From: an uncultured Oscillospiraceae bacterium
Lineage (GTDB): Bacteria; Bacillota; Clostridia; Oscillospirales; Oscillospiraceae
Direction: 5' to 3'
NCBI GenBank assembly: GCA_947626345.1
Contig: CANQSF010000008.1
Location: forward strand, 1 to 64,000
Length of the DNA: 64,000 bases
The position numbers and the translations under genes are program-made. The notes below the pieces were generated by a model. It saw only the letters and a list, made by a program, of their open reading frames with translations. It was not told where the DNA came from and ran no database searches. Positions 41,994 through 52,981 of the stretch are shown in pieces. How positions within the stretch are numbered: the first letter of the stretch is position 1; each line of letters begins with the position of its first letter.

Positions 41994-42406
41994 GCCTCAT
42001 CTGCCAGGGCCGGCTGAAGGAGCCCTGGTATGCCGACGCCTGCCGGGAGTATGTCAAGCGCCTGGGCGCCTACTGCAAGCCGGAGGTGATCGAGCTGGCC
42101 GAGGGCGGCGATGTGCTGGCCCGCGTCCCCAGGGGCGCGTACGTGATCGCCATGTGCATCGAGGGGCGCAAGCTCTCCAGCCCGGAGCTGGCGACGCTTT
42201 TGGAAAAACAGGCGAATCTTGGCCGCAGCCACATCTGCTTTCTCATCGGCGGGTCTGACGGCCTTCCTCCCCAGGCCAAGGCCGCGGCGGACTTCTCCCT
42301 GTCCATGTCGGACATGACCTTCCCACACCATCTGGCCCGGGTGATGGTCCTGGAACAGATCTACCGGGCATTTTCCATCACCGCGGGAACAAAATATCAC
42401 AAATAA
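41981..42406 (+). CDS. rlmH: 23S rRNA pseudouridine-1915 N3-methyltransferase
   Basis: This 141-residue SPOUT methyltransferase has RLKEPWYADACREYVKRL, the SAM-binding FLIGGSDGLP and the C-terminal YRAFSITAGTKYHK. It methylates 23S rRNA position 1915. The start is probably TTG at 41981, five bases after GGAGGTG, overlapping walJ by 13 bp. The walJ-rlmH neighbourhood is common in Firmicutes. Confidence 0.95.
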   Translation: MLRVSLICQGRLKEPWYADACREYVKRLGAYCKPEVIELAEGGDVLARVPRGAYVIAMCIEGRKLSSPELATLLEKQANLGRSHICFLIGGSDGLPPQAKAAADFSLSMSDMTFPHHLARVMVLEQIYRAFSITAGTKYHK

Positions 42407-42433
42407 CAGTCATATCGAATGAGGTGATCCTGC

Positions 42434-42748
42434 ATGTCCTGGGGACTGCACAAATTCGGAGAGGAATACGACGCCTGGCCCAAGGGCCCGGACGGAGAGC
42501 CGGAGGAGCCGGCCTTCCTGACCAATCTGTCCCAGCTGGACATGGCCTCGGATATGCTGCGCAACATGCTGTCCGCCTATGGCATCCCCAGCGCCATCCG
42601 CTACCCCGGGGACGGCGCTTTCGGCAAGGTCATGATCGGCATGAGCGGCAACGGCGTGGATATCTTTGTACCAAAAAGCCTCCTGGAAGACGCCCAGGAG
42701 CTTTTGAAAGGAGAGCCTGAAAATGACCAACTACAGGAAGGAATATGA
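42434..42748 (+). CDS. DUF2007-like putative signal transducing protein
   Basis: This 104-residue protein includes ASDMLRNMLSAYGIPSAIRY and GVDIFVPKSLLEDAQELL, the layout of DUF2007 proteins. No enzyme motif is present. It overlaps pgcA by 26 bp, and GAGGTGATCC lies before its ATG. Role unknown. Confidence 0.7.
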   Translation: MSWGLHKFGEEYDAWPKGPDGEPEEPAFLTNLSQLDMASDMLRNMLSAYGIPSAIRYPGDGAFGKVMIGMSGNGVDIFVPKSLLEDAQELLKGEPENDQLQEGI

Positions 42749-44459
42749 ACGCTGGCTGAACAGTCCCGCTCTTTCCGACGAGGAGTGGCGGGAGCTGAAC
42801 GCCATCCGCCAGGACGACGACGAGATCAAAAGCCGCTTCCGCGGCCCGCTGGAGTTCGGCACCGCCGGGCTCCGGGGCATGATGGGCGCCGGCCTGGCCC
42901 GCATGAACATCCACGTGATCCGCTGGGCCACCCAGGCCTTTGCCAGCCTGATCGTGGCCGAGGGCGACGCCGCCCGCCGCAAGGGCGTGGTCATCGCCTA
43001 CGACTGCCGCATCAACAGCCCGGAATTCTCCCGGGAGGCCGCCTGCGTGTGCGCGGCCAACGGCATCCATGTGCGCATCTTTGACTCCCTGCGCCCCACC
43101 CCGGAGCTGAGCTTCGCGGTGCTGCACTACGGCGCCACCGCCGGCATCAACGTCACCGCCAGCCACAACCCCAAGCAGTATAACGGCTACAAGGTCTATT
43201 GGTCCGACGGCGCCCAGCTGCCGCCCCACCACGCGGAGGTGGTGGCCAAGAACATGGCCGCCATCGACATCTTCTCCGACGTGGTCACCATGCCCTTCGA
43301 CGAGGCGGTGGAGAAGGGTCTGATCGAGTATCTGGGCGAGGAGACGGACGAGCTGTTCCTGAAAAACGTCCTGGGCCAGGCCATCGACCCGGCGGCGGTG
43401 CAGGCCGTGGCGGACGACTTCCAGGTGGTCTACACCCCCTTCCACGGCGCCGGCCACATCCTGGTGCCCGAGGCGCTGAAGCGTCTGGGCCTGAAGCACA
43501 TCCACCCGGTGCCCGAGCAGATGGTCATCGACGGCTCCTTCCCCACGGTGGAGAGCCCCAACCCGGAGAACCCCGAGGGCTTCTACCTGGCGGTGGATCT
43601 GGCCCGGAAGGTGGGCAGCGACCTGATCATCGGCACCGACCCGGACTCCGACCGGGTGGGCGTCATGGCCCGGGGCAAGGACGGAGATTACCACACCATC
43701 ACCGGCAACCAGATGGGCTCCCTGCTGGCGGACTATGTGATCACCGCCCGGCAGGCCGCGGGCACCATGCCTGAAAAGCCCGTGATCCTGTCCACCATCG
43801 TGTCCACCTCCATGACCAAGGCCATCTGCGAGGCCAACGGCGTGGCCTTCGGCGAGACCTTCACCGGCTTCAAGTTCATGGCCGAGCGCCTGGCGGGCTA
43901 TGCCGCCGCCGGCACCGGCGAGCAGTATCTGCTGGCCTTTGAGGAGAGCTACGGCTACATGGTGGGCGACTATGTCCGGGACAAGGACGCTGTCACCGCC
44001 TCCATGATGATCGCCGAGATGGCCGCCCACTACTACCAGAAGGGCATGACCCTGCTGGACGCGCTGGACGCGCTGTATGCCAAATACGGCTTCTTCGCCG
44101 AGAAGACCGTGAACATCTACATGGAGGGCGTGGACGGACCGGACCGCATGGCCGCGCTGATGGCCCGGCTGCGGGAGAACACCCCCGCCGAGTTTGCCGG
44201 CCAGCGGGTGATACGCATGCGGGATTACCGGGACGGCACCGTCTCCGTACCCGGCCTGGGCCCCGTGGGCCGCACGCCCATCTCCGGGTCCAACGTGCTG
44301 TATTTTGAGCTGGAGGGCGACACGAACTTTATCATCCGGCCCTCCGGCACCGAGCCCAAGATCAAGGTCTATATCCTGGTCCGCGGAAAGGAGCGGGCCG
44401 AGTGCCAGGCCAAGATCGACGCCTGCGCCGCCGTGGCGGAGGCATTTGGAAAGGAGTAA
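42723..44459 (+). CDS. pgcA: Phosphoglucomutase/phosphomannomutase
   Basis: This 578-residue enzyme has the phosphoserine loop TASHNPKQYNGYKVYW, the metal-binding DPDSDR and the sugar-binding EESYGYM. The phosphate loop RPSGTEPK is near the C-terminus. It interconverts glucose 1- and 6-phosphate, feeding cell-envelope glycans and glycogen. Length matches PgcA of Firmicutes. Confidence 0.95.
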   Translation: MTNYRKEYERWLNSPALSDEEWRELNAIRQDDDEIKSRFRGPLEFGTAGLRGMMGAGLARMNIHVIRWATQAFASLIVAEGDAARRKGVVIAYDCRINSPEFSREAACVCAANGIHVRIFDSLRPTPELSFAVLHYGATAGINVTASHNPKQYNGYKVYWSDGAQLPPHHAEVVAKNMAAIDIFSDVVTMPFDEAVEKGLIEYLGEETDELFLKNVLGQAIDPAAVQAVADDFQVVYTPFHGAGHILVPEALKRLGLKHIHPVPEQMVIDGSFPTVESPNPENPEGFYLAVDLARKVGSDLIIGTDPDSDRVGVMARGKDGDYHTITGNQMGSLLADYVITARQAAGTMPEKPVILSTIVSTSMTKAICEANGVAFGETFTGFKFMAERLAGYAAAGTGEQYLLAFEESYGYMVGDYVRDKDAVTASMMIAEMAAHYYQKGMTLLDALDALYAKYGFFAEKTVNIYMEGVDGPDRMAALMARLRENTPAEFAGQRVIRMRDYRDGTVSVPGLGPVGRTPISGSNVLYFELEGDTNFIIRPSGTEPKIKVYILVRGKERAECQAKIDACAAVAEAFGKE

Positions 44460-44471
44460 TTCCCCATTTTC

Positions 44472-45335
44472 ATGAAAAAAACTCTCAGCATCCTTCTCGC
44501 CCTGTGTCTGCTGCTGGCCATGAGCGCGCCCGCCTTCGCCCTGAGCGAGGGCCAGGAGCGGGCGGTGATCGGCGCGGACCTGACCGAGGACCAGATCCTG
44601 AACGTCTACAGCCAGTTCGGCCTGACCCGGGGCTCCGTGACGGAGCTGACCGTCAGCAACGGCGAGGAGCGGCAGTATCTGGAAGGTCTGGTGGACGAGA
44701 GCGTCATCGGCACCAAGTCCATCTCCTGCGTGTATATCAAGACCCTGCCGGCCGACTCCGGTCTGACCGTCACCGCCAGCAACATCACCTGGTGCACCGA
44801 GGAGATGTACAAGGCCGCCCTGATGACCGCCGGCATCTACGACGCCGAGGTGAAGGTGGCCGCCCCCTTCGGGGTGTCCGGCACCGCCGCTCTCACGGGC
44901 ATCTACAAGGCCTATGAGAACATCACCGGCGTGCAGCTGCAGGAGCAGGCCAAGGAGACCGCCACCGACGAGCTGGTGATCACGGCCCAGCTGGCCGACC
45001 AGATCGACGAGGTGGACGCGGTGGCCATCGTCAACGAGCTGAAGCTGCTGCTGGACGAGACCAGGACCATGACGGACGACGAGCTGCGCGCCCAGGTGGT
45101 CCAGATCGCCTCCCAGTACGGCTACACCCTGGACGACGCCACCATCAGCCAGCTGATCGGCCTGTGCCGGGATCTGGAGGGGCTGTCCACCAACGAGCTG
45201 CAGGAGAAGGTGGAGCAGTTCAAGGACGCCCTCTCCTCCGTCACCCACTACGCCCAGCAGGTCCAGGGCTTCGGTGCCAAGGTGGCCAGCTTCTTCAAGA
45301 GCATCGCGGATTTCTTCCGGAACCTGTTCGGCTGA
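44472..45335 (+). CDS. Secreted DUF1002 protein
   Basis: This 287-residue protein starts with a clear signal peptide (MKKTLSILLALCLLLAMSAPAFA). The mature part follows the DUF1002 pattern, including a segment with GLVDESVIGTKSISCVYI. The C-terminus has a hydrophobic helix. Function is unknown. Its terminator was split by the island insertion, so its transcript now runs into the island. Confidence 0.85.
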   Translation: MKKTLSILLALCLLLAMSAPAFALSEGQERAVIGADLTEDQILNVYSQFGLTRGSVTELTVSNGEERQYLEGLVDESVIGTKSISCVYIKTLPADSGLTVTASNITWCTEEMYKAALMTAGIYDAEVKVAAPFGVSGTAALTGIYKAYENITGVQLQEQAKETATDELVITAQLADQIDEVDAVAIVNELKLLLDETRTMTDDELRAQVVQIASQYGYTLDDATISQLIGLCRDLEGLSTNELQEKVEQFKDALSSVTHYAQQVQGFGAKVASFFKSIADFFRNLFG

Positions 45336-45347
45336 CGCCGGACATAC

Positions 45348-45381
45348 AAAAAAGAGCATGGCCGGAGGTGTCATCCAATAA
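45348..45381. other. attL of the serine-recombinase island
   Basis: Host half AAAAAAGAGCATGG (45348-45361), core CCGGAG (45362-45367), then the island half gtgtca plus TCCAATAA (45374-45381). The matching junction is at 60567-60601. Confidence 0.85.
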
Positions 45382-45421
45382 AACAAGTTTAGATTGTTTT
45401 CGGAGTGCGGCATGATTTCGG

Positions 45422-47359
<1,938 letters not shown>

Positions 47360-47367
<8 letters not shown>

Positions 47368-47746
47368 TGAGCACCTCCCTGTTTTTCTTGGAAATCCTTG
47401 CGGCTTTTCCTTCCCATTTGGTTTCTTCTTTCAAGCGCCCTCTGAGTGCATCGTTTACCTGAGCCATGTCTGCATGAAGCTCTGCGATGTCCTCGGCATA
47501 GAAATGACTGGTGTTCTTCATGCGAGAGGCAATCTGGTTTATGTTGCTGCCGATTTTGCTCACTGCGGCACACAGCTTCCGCAGCTCGGTGTAGTCCACA
47601 TTGATAATGTAACCGTCGATCAGCATCTTGCGGGCATACGACCCGAAGTTGTGCGTCCCAAGCTCCGCCATCTTGGATTTGATGATCTGCTCCTCCTGTT
47701 CGGTCAGGCAGATTTCCTTACGGATTGGTCTTACTCTGTTTGCCAT
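47360..47746 (-). CDS. MobC-like relaxosome accessory protein
   Basis: This 128-residue protein has the MobC pattern: RKEICLTEQEEQIIKSKMAE, FGSYARKMLIDG and KIGSNINQIASRMN-like KIGSNINQIASRMK. MobC helps the relaxase open oriT. The relaxase gene that normally follows is missing here. AGGAGG precedes the ATG. Confidence 0.8.
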
Positions 47747-47805
47747 ATTCGATTCCTCCTTTGGCTGGCAATAGATTTTCAGGTGAGAGGGTATTTCCTC
47801 ACTAT

Positions 47806-48238
47806 ACAACGGACATCTCCGCGCCCTTTTGGGGGTATGCCATCGAAAATATCCCTCTATAAGACAACGGACATTTTTGCGGCGAATAACAGGGCATACC
47901 GAAAGAAAATTTTCCGAAGACGAGAATACCCCTCTACTTTACAACGGACATTTTTTCGCCAAAATGCACCCCTTTAAATTGTAAAATTTTTATGAACAAC
48001 AGTTTCCTCGCTCAATTTACAACGGATAAAATAAAGCCGTTTGACGGGGCATCTCTATTCAAAAACTAAGTCTCTCTATATAACAACGGACACTTCAGAG
48101 CAAAAACTTGACATCTGGAGTGAAATTTTTTCGGGAACCCCCTCACTTTACAACGGACATAAATTGCCCGAAACGCAGGTATCGCCAGAAGAAAATTTTA
48201 TCAAGCAGCGAACATCCCCTCTATTTTACAACGGACAT
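47806..48238 (+). repeat. Diverged tandem array built on ACAACGGACAT
   Basis: Copies of ACAACGGACAT or close variants start at 47806, 47864, 47941, 48019, 48083, 48150 and 48228. Spacing is 58-78 bp. The units share more: the 11-mer is usually preceded by CCTCTA or CTCACTTT and followed by TTTTTTCG, with a GAAAATTTT box mid-unit. The array is noncoding and AT-rich. It could be iterons, an oriT region or an RNA-producing array; it is not a CRISPR array because the conserved block is short and spacers are related to each other. Confidence 0.8.
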
Positions 48239-48280
48239 TTTTTCGACAAATGAGGGGGTGCTGAGAAAGATTATTTTGAG

Positions 48281-48420
48281 AACAGCGGCATCCTCTACTT
48301 TGAAAAGCCGAGGATGCCGCTGTTGCATGGATACATTTTGGGAAGAACAGCAAGCAAATCCGCTGTCCGTACACAGCGGAAAAATGACCATCCTCCACGC
48401 CGCAGAGAACGGTCATTTTT
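48281..48420. other. Cluster of strong hairpins after the array
   Basis: A perfect 15-bp stem (48281-48295 and 48310-48324, 14-nt loop) is followed by an 8-bp stem near 48365-48380, then a terminator-like stem with arms AAAAATGACC (48380-48389) and GGTCATTTTT (48411-48420). This region could encode a small structured RNA. I do not recognise a family. Confidence 0.5.
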
Positions 48421-48466
48421 ATTCGTGGGATAGTCCCACACCCTTATAGAAATCCGTCAAGGTCTC

Positions 48467-48495
48467 TTGATTTCATTCGTGTTTTCGAGTATAAT
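48467..48495 (+). promoter_or_regulatory. Promoter of the small HTH gene
   Basis: TTGATT (48467-48472), 17 bp, and a perfect TATAAT (48490-48495) on the plus strand, 38 bp before the ATG. It may also read into the defence operon. Confidence 0.75.
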
Positions 48496-48532
48496 ATGCT
48501 TGTTGAATTATAGGGAAAAGGGGCGATGGAAG

Positions 48533-48733
48533 ATGAAATATCTGTCTGTCCGGCAGACATCGGAACGCTGGGGCATCTCCACCCGGCGCATACAGATTCT
48601 TTGCTGCGAAGGTCGCATTCCCGGAGCGGTGCGGATAGGCTATGCATGGGCAATTCCTGATGACGAGCCAAAGCCAAAGGACGCGAGAATCAAGAGTGGG
48701 AAATATATTAAGGCTACGGCGTCGAAAGAGTAA
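48533..48733 (+). CDS. Small excisionase-like HTH protein
   Basis: This 66-residue protein begins KYLSVRQTSERWGISTRRIQ and continues with CCEGRIPGAVRIGYAWAIP. This is the winged-helix MerR/excisionase pattern of proteins in clostridial mobile elements. It could be the recombination directionality factor or a regulator of the downstream operon, which starts 58 bp later. Confidence 0.7.
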   Translation: MKYLSVRQTSERWGISTRRIQILCCEGRIPGAVRIGYAWAIPDDEPKPKDARIKSGKYIKATASKE

Positions 48734-48791
48734 TGCTTTAATATAAGAATATTTCAACGCACTTCAAATCTATCGTGGTGGGGGGAAAATT

Positions 48792-50252
48792 ATGAGGGAA
48801 CGAGAAATGCCGCCTTTTGCTCCGGTATTGATGGAGTCAACAAGGGCTATTGGATATAGCTTAGAAGCCGCCATTGCGGATTTGATCGACAACAGTATCG
48901 CGGCTAAAGCGGGAAAAGTCCAACTGTTTTTCTTCCCGGTAGATGACGCATATGTGTGTATTCTTGACGATGGCTTTGGAATGGACGATACTCAAATAGA
49001 CCGAGCTATGCAGTATGGCAGCATGAGTCCAAGTGAAGTTAGAGAATCATCTGATTTAGGGCGATATGGCTTGGGATTAAAAACAGCCTCTTTGTCGCAG
49101 TGCCGTGTGTTGACTGTTATAAGCAAGCAGGACAACTGCATAGCAGGGCGGCAGTGGAATTTAGACTATGTCGCAAAAACAGGCAAATGGTCACTGCTCA
49201 TTTTAGACGAAGATGAATTGGACTCCGTACCGCATATTTCTGATTTAAAGAAACAGGATCACGGAACACTTGTTGTCTGGCAGAAACTCGACCGCCTTAT
49301 GATAGGAGAACTTGATTTTGAAAAATCGTTTGGCCGCAAAATGGATGCAGTTCGCAGCCATCTTGAACTTGTTTTTCATAGATATCTTACAGGCGAGCAA
49401 GGGATAAAAAAGCTTGAGATCGATTTTAATGGCGTCAAAATTAACGCGGCAGATCCATTCCTGTTGAAGAAAAGTACACAGGCTATGGATACTGAGACGC
49501 TAATTGTAAGAGAAAAGAAAATACTTGTTAAACCCTACATATTGCCGCATATTTCTAAGCTTACAGACGCTGAGAAAGAACAACTTGGAGGCAAAGAGGG
49601 TATCCGCAAAAATCAAGGATTTTATGTGTATCGAAATAAACGGCTTTTGATTTGGGGAACGTGGTTCCGCATGATGCGCCAGGGGGATTTATCAAAACTT
49701 GCGCGTATAATGGTTGACATTCCAAATGATCTTGATGACTTGTGGACCCTTGACATTAAAAAATCTCATGCAATCCCCCCGGCAGAAGTACGGCAAAACC
49801 TTCAGGTGGTAATAGATAGAATTGCAGATAAAAGTAAAAGGACATGGACGTTCAGAGGAAAAAAAGAAACTTCGGACTCAGTTGAGCATATGTGGTTCCG
49901 CTTGAAAACCCCGAATCAAGGCGTGACATATGAAATTAACCGAGACCATCCTCTGGTAGAACAGATTGTTCGTGCATTCCCAGCAACAAAAACAAAAGTA
50001 GAGACCCTGCTGAGATATATTGAGCAAAACATTCCGCTGAATCAGTTGTATGTTGACTTAAATAATGATGAAAAAATTGAAAATGACTCAGGTGTTAAAG
50101 AAGCGGACGTAAAAAGCACTTTGGAACAGCTGCTTTCTTCTATGACAAGCAAAATTGAAAAAGCAGAGTTCCTTACGCAAATTGAACACACTGAACCATT
50201 TTGCTTTTTTCCTGAAATCATTAAGCAGTTTATGGAGGAGAATTCCAAATGA
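48792..50252 (+). CDS. GHKL (MutL/MORC-like) ATPase of a defence operon
   Basis: This 486-residue protein has a GHKL ATPase fold: N-box AAIADLIDNSI (Asn34), DDGFGM (59-64), and the lid GRYGLGLKTAS (90-100). The layout fits MORC/MutL-type ATPases linked to restriction systems. ATP binding would close a dimer clamp on DNA. The C-terminal half is not recognised. Its stop overlaps the Z1 gene start (ATGA). It is the first gene of the operon. Confidence 0.85.
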   Translation: MREREMPPFAPVLMESTRAIGYSLEAAIADLIDNSIAAKAGKVQLFFFPVDDAYVCILDDGFGMDDTQIDRAMQYGSMSPSEVRESSDLGRYGLGLKTASLSQCRVLTVISKQDNCIAGRQWNLDYVAKTGKWSLLILDEDELDSVPHISDLKKQDHGTLVVWQKLDRLMIGELDFEKSFGRKMDAVRSHLELVFHRYLTGEQGIKKLEIDFNGVKINAADPFLLKKSTQAMDTETLIVREKKILVKPYILPHISKLTDAEKEQLGGKEGIRKNQGFYVYRNKRLLIWGTWFRMMRQGDLSKLARIMVDIPNDLDDLWTLDIKKSHAIPPAEVRQNLQVVIDRIADKSKRTWTFRGKKETSDSVEHMWFRLKTPNQGVTYEINRDHPLVEQIVRAFPATKTKVETLLRYIEQNIPLNQLYVDLNNDEKIENDSGVKEADVKSTLEQLLSSMTSKIEKAEFLTQIEHTEPFCFFPEIIKQFMEENSK

Positions 50253-52981
50253 TGAACCCAAACATTGCTATGCTGGAAAGCGTTATTTCAGCAGCGGTAA
50301 GCACTCAGTACAAAGATGTCCCGCCTACGGAAGAAGAATTTAATGTGCTTGCAGCGACAATGCGTAGTAATATGGCTAGCTTTCCTGTGAAGGATGACGA
50401 ATTTGTTGATATTCTTTTTAGGCTCAGGTCAACAATAGTAATTCAAATGGATGTCGGCGTGTTCATCAACGACCGTAATACTCCGCATAAGTCGTGGTTG
50501 CCGGCAAGGAAAGCGGATTTGGATTTCTTCTTTTGGAAAAGATATAAAAGGTATCTCGAAGAAATAAAGCATTGGAACCCTCGCGTAACAGCTACTCTCG
50601 ATAAGGTGTCCGATGAAATAGTCGATCTTTTGGGGGATCCACACAGCGAAAACCCATTTCAACGCAGAGGATTAGTCCTTGGTGATGTTCAATCTGGAAA
50701 AACGGCAAACTATACTGCCATTTGCAACAAGGCGGCAGACACAGGATACCGCATTATTATTGTCCTTGCCGGAATGACAGAAAATCTTCGGCAGCAGACA
50801 CAATCTCGACTGGATGCTGAATTTTCAGGGCGAAAGAGCGAATATTATCTTGACCCAAAAGCTGAACTTGAAATTAAAAATCAGCCGGTTGGAGTAGGCC
50901 GTTACGGCGTTCAAAAGCGTATAGCGGCATTCACATCTGTAACTAAAGACTTCGATATCAACGTCCTAAAAAGCAATGATCTGAACCTTCAGAGCGTATC
51001 TGATCCGGTCGTGCTCGTTGTAAAAAAGAACAAAAGTATTCTGAACAATTTAATCAGATGGCTGTCGAAAAGCAAGGATTCCGCTTCCGGAAAGATCCTT
51101 CTTCCGATGATGCTGATTGATGATGAGGCTGACAATGCTTCCGTGAATACAAAAAGTGAAGATGAAAATCCTGCGGCAATCAATGCCTGTATCCGCAGAC
51201 TTTTGAAATGCTTCAGCCAAGCATCGTATTTAGGTATTACTGCTACCCCTTTTGCAAATATTTTTATCAATCCTGAAACCGATGACGAAATGGTGGGGGA
51301 CGATCTATTCCCGCGTGATTTTATATATTCACTTGCTCCGCCATCAAATTATATTGGAGCTGACAAAATTTTTGGAGAGGTTCCGGAGTTTGCAAATGCA
51401 TTGGTTCCACTTTCCCGCGATGAAATGGATTTATTCTTTTCATTTACGCATAAAAAGACTTTGGAAGTAGACGCATTGCCTCCAAGTATGTATGAAGCAA
51501 TCAGCTATTTCTTGCTGTTCAATGTCGTTAGAGATATTAGAGGAGACCTAACCGAGCATCGCTCAATGATGATTCATGTAAGCCGTTTTATTGACGTACA
51601 AAATCAAATTACAGATCTTGTCAACGAATGGCTGGTACAAGTTAAATCTGATATTCTTAATTATGCAGCTTTGTCGGCTGAGGAACGTGAAAAAATCACA
51701 AATTTAAAATATCTGCAAAAGATTTGGGAAAAGAACAACCTTGAGCAGATCAGCGGCAAGAATTGGGATAGTGTTTGCCGTCAGTACCTTTATAAGGCAG
51801 TTGCCCCTGTAGCCGTAAGAGCTGTAAACAGTAAAACTGGAGCCACCAGTCTTGATTATTTTAACCATAAAGACGATGGGCTGCGTGTGATTGCAGTTGG
51901 GGGGAACGCACTTTCACGAGGTTTAACTCTGGAGGGGCTGGGGGTTAGTTACTTCTATCGTAAATCTCAGATGTATGATACTCTGCTTCAAATGGGAAGA
52001 TGGTTTGGATATCGGCCAAATTATGAAGACCTCTTTAAAATATGGATCGCAGAAGAAGCAATTGACTGGTATGGATATATAACGAATGCAGCCAATGAGC
52101 TGAAAGATGAAATATCCAAAATGAAACTCGCCAATCAAACTCCAATGGAGTTTGGATTGAAGGTAAGACAAGATCCAAACTCGCTTATAGCAACGGCGCG
52201 TAATAAAATGCGCTCCGCTGTCCAAGTAAGCCGCCCCATTACTGTTTCCGGAAAGCTTCTTGAAACACCTCGATTAAAGGCGAGTAATGAAATTCTCAAA
52301 GCTAATGAAAATACATTTAAGGAGTTTGTAGACAGTTTGGCGGTCGCCGGACGGTTGGATTCTTCAGAAAAACCGTATTACTGGCGCGGTGTTCCAAAGG
52401 AACTTGTTTCTCAGCTGTTGTTGGATTTTGAAACTCATCCTTGGCACTTGCAATTCCAGGGACGGGCCCTTTCAGAATACATAGATACGCAAATGAATGA
52501 TGCTCTTTGGGATGTTGCCTTGATTACAAGCGGTGACGGCAGGTCCTATTCTGAGGGGTTAAAATACGGAGACAAGGTTCTTACCATCGGCGCGACCGAG
52601 AAACGTAAAGTCATCGCTGATGATAAGATGATTAGGATAAGCGGCACAAAGATTAAAGTCGGCTCAGGCGGGTGCACAAAAGTCGGATTGACAAAAGAGC
52701 AAGTCAGAGATGCAGAGCAGAGGTTTAAAGAGCTGAATGGAAATAAACATATGTCAGACAGCGCATATCTCATCAAAGAACGTAATCCGTTGCTGATGCT
52801 GCATATCATTGAGGTTGATTTGCTTGAGCAGGAATCAACAAGCGTGAATGTTCCACCGTTTTTATTCGCATTAGGTGTCGGCTTTCCTGATACGGGCGTT
52901 GGAACCAAGAAAGCAAACTATGTAGTCAATATGGTGGAGCTTAAAAATTGGATGGATCCGGACGAGGAAGAAGACGAATGA
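50249..52981 (+). CDS. Z1-domain P-loop ATPase
   Basis: This 910-residue protein has Walker A GDVQSGKT (Lys151, Thr152) and a DEAD-like Walker B LIDDEADN (about 291-296). Helicase-like motifs LGITATPFANIF and the Z1 segments GGNALSRGLTLEGLG and QMGRWFGYR follow. Z1 proteins are superfamily-II-like ATPases always found in restriction or defence operons. It is probably the motor that works with the GHKL ATPase and the nucleases. Confidence 0.9.
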   Translation: MMNPNIAMLESVISAAVSTQYKDVPPTEEEFNVLAATMRSNMASFPVKDDEFVDILFRLRSTIVIQMDVGVFINDRNTPHKSWLPARKADLDFFFWKRYKRYLEEIKHWNPRVTATLDKVSDEIVDLLGDPHSENPFQRRGLVLGDVQSGKTANYTAICNKAADTGYRIIIVLAGMTENLRQQTQSRLDAEFSGRKSEYYLDPKAELEIKNQPVGVGRYGVQKRIAAFTSVTKDFDINVLKSNDLNLQSVSDPVVLVVKKNKSILNNLIRWLSKSKDSASGKILLPMMLIDDEADNASVNTKSEDENPAAINACIRRLLKCFSQASYLGITATPFANIFINPETDDEMVGDDLFPRDFIYSLAPPSNYIGADKIFGEVPEFANALVPLSRDEMDLFFSFTHKKTLEVDALPPSMYEAISYFLLFNVVRDIRGDLTEHRSMMIHVSRFIDVQNQITDLVNEWLVQVKSDILNYAALSAEEREKITNLKYLQKIWEKNNLEQISGKNWDSVCRQYLYKAVAPVAVRAVNSKTGATSLDYFNHKDDGLRVIAVGGNALSRGLTLEGLGVSYFYRKSQMYDTLLQMGRWFGYRPNYEDLFKIWIAEEAIDWYGYITNAANELKDEISKMKLANQTPMEFGLKVRQDPNSLIATARNKMRSAVQVSRPITVSGKLLETPRLKASNEILKANENTFKEFVDSLAVAGRLDSSEKPYYWRGVPKELVSQLLLDFETHPWHLQFQGRALSEYIDTQMNDALWDVALITSGDGRSYSEGLKYGDKVLTIGATEKRKVIADDKMIRISGTKIKVGSGGCTKVGLTKEQVRDAEQRFKELNGNKHMSDSAYLIKERNPLLMLHIIEVDLLEQESTSVNVPPFLFALGVGFPDTGVGTKKANYVVNMVELKNWMDPDEEEDE

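Noticed and set aside
47806-48238. CRISPR array
   Set aside because: The conserved block is only ~11 bp, spacing varies from 58 to 78 bp, the intervals resemble each other, and no cas gene is present.
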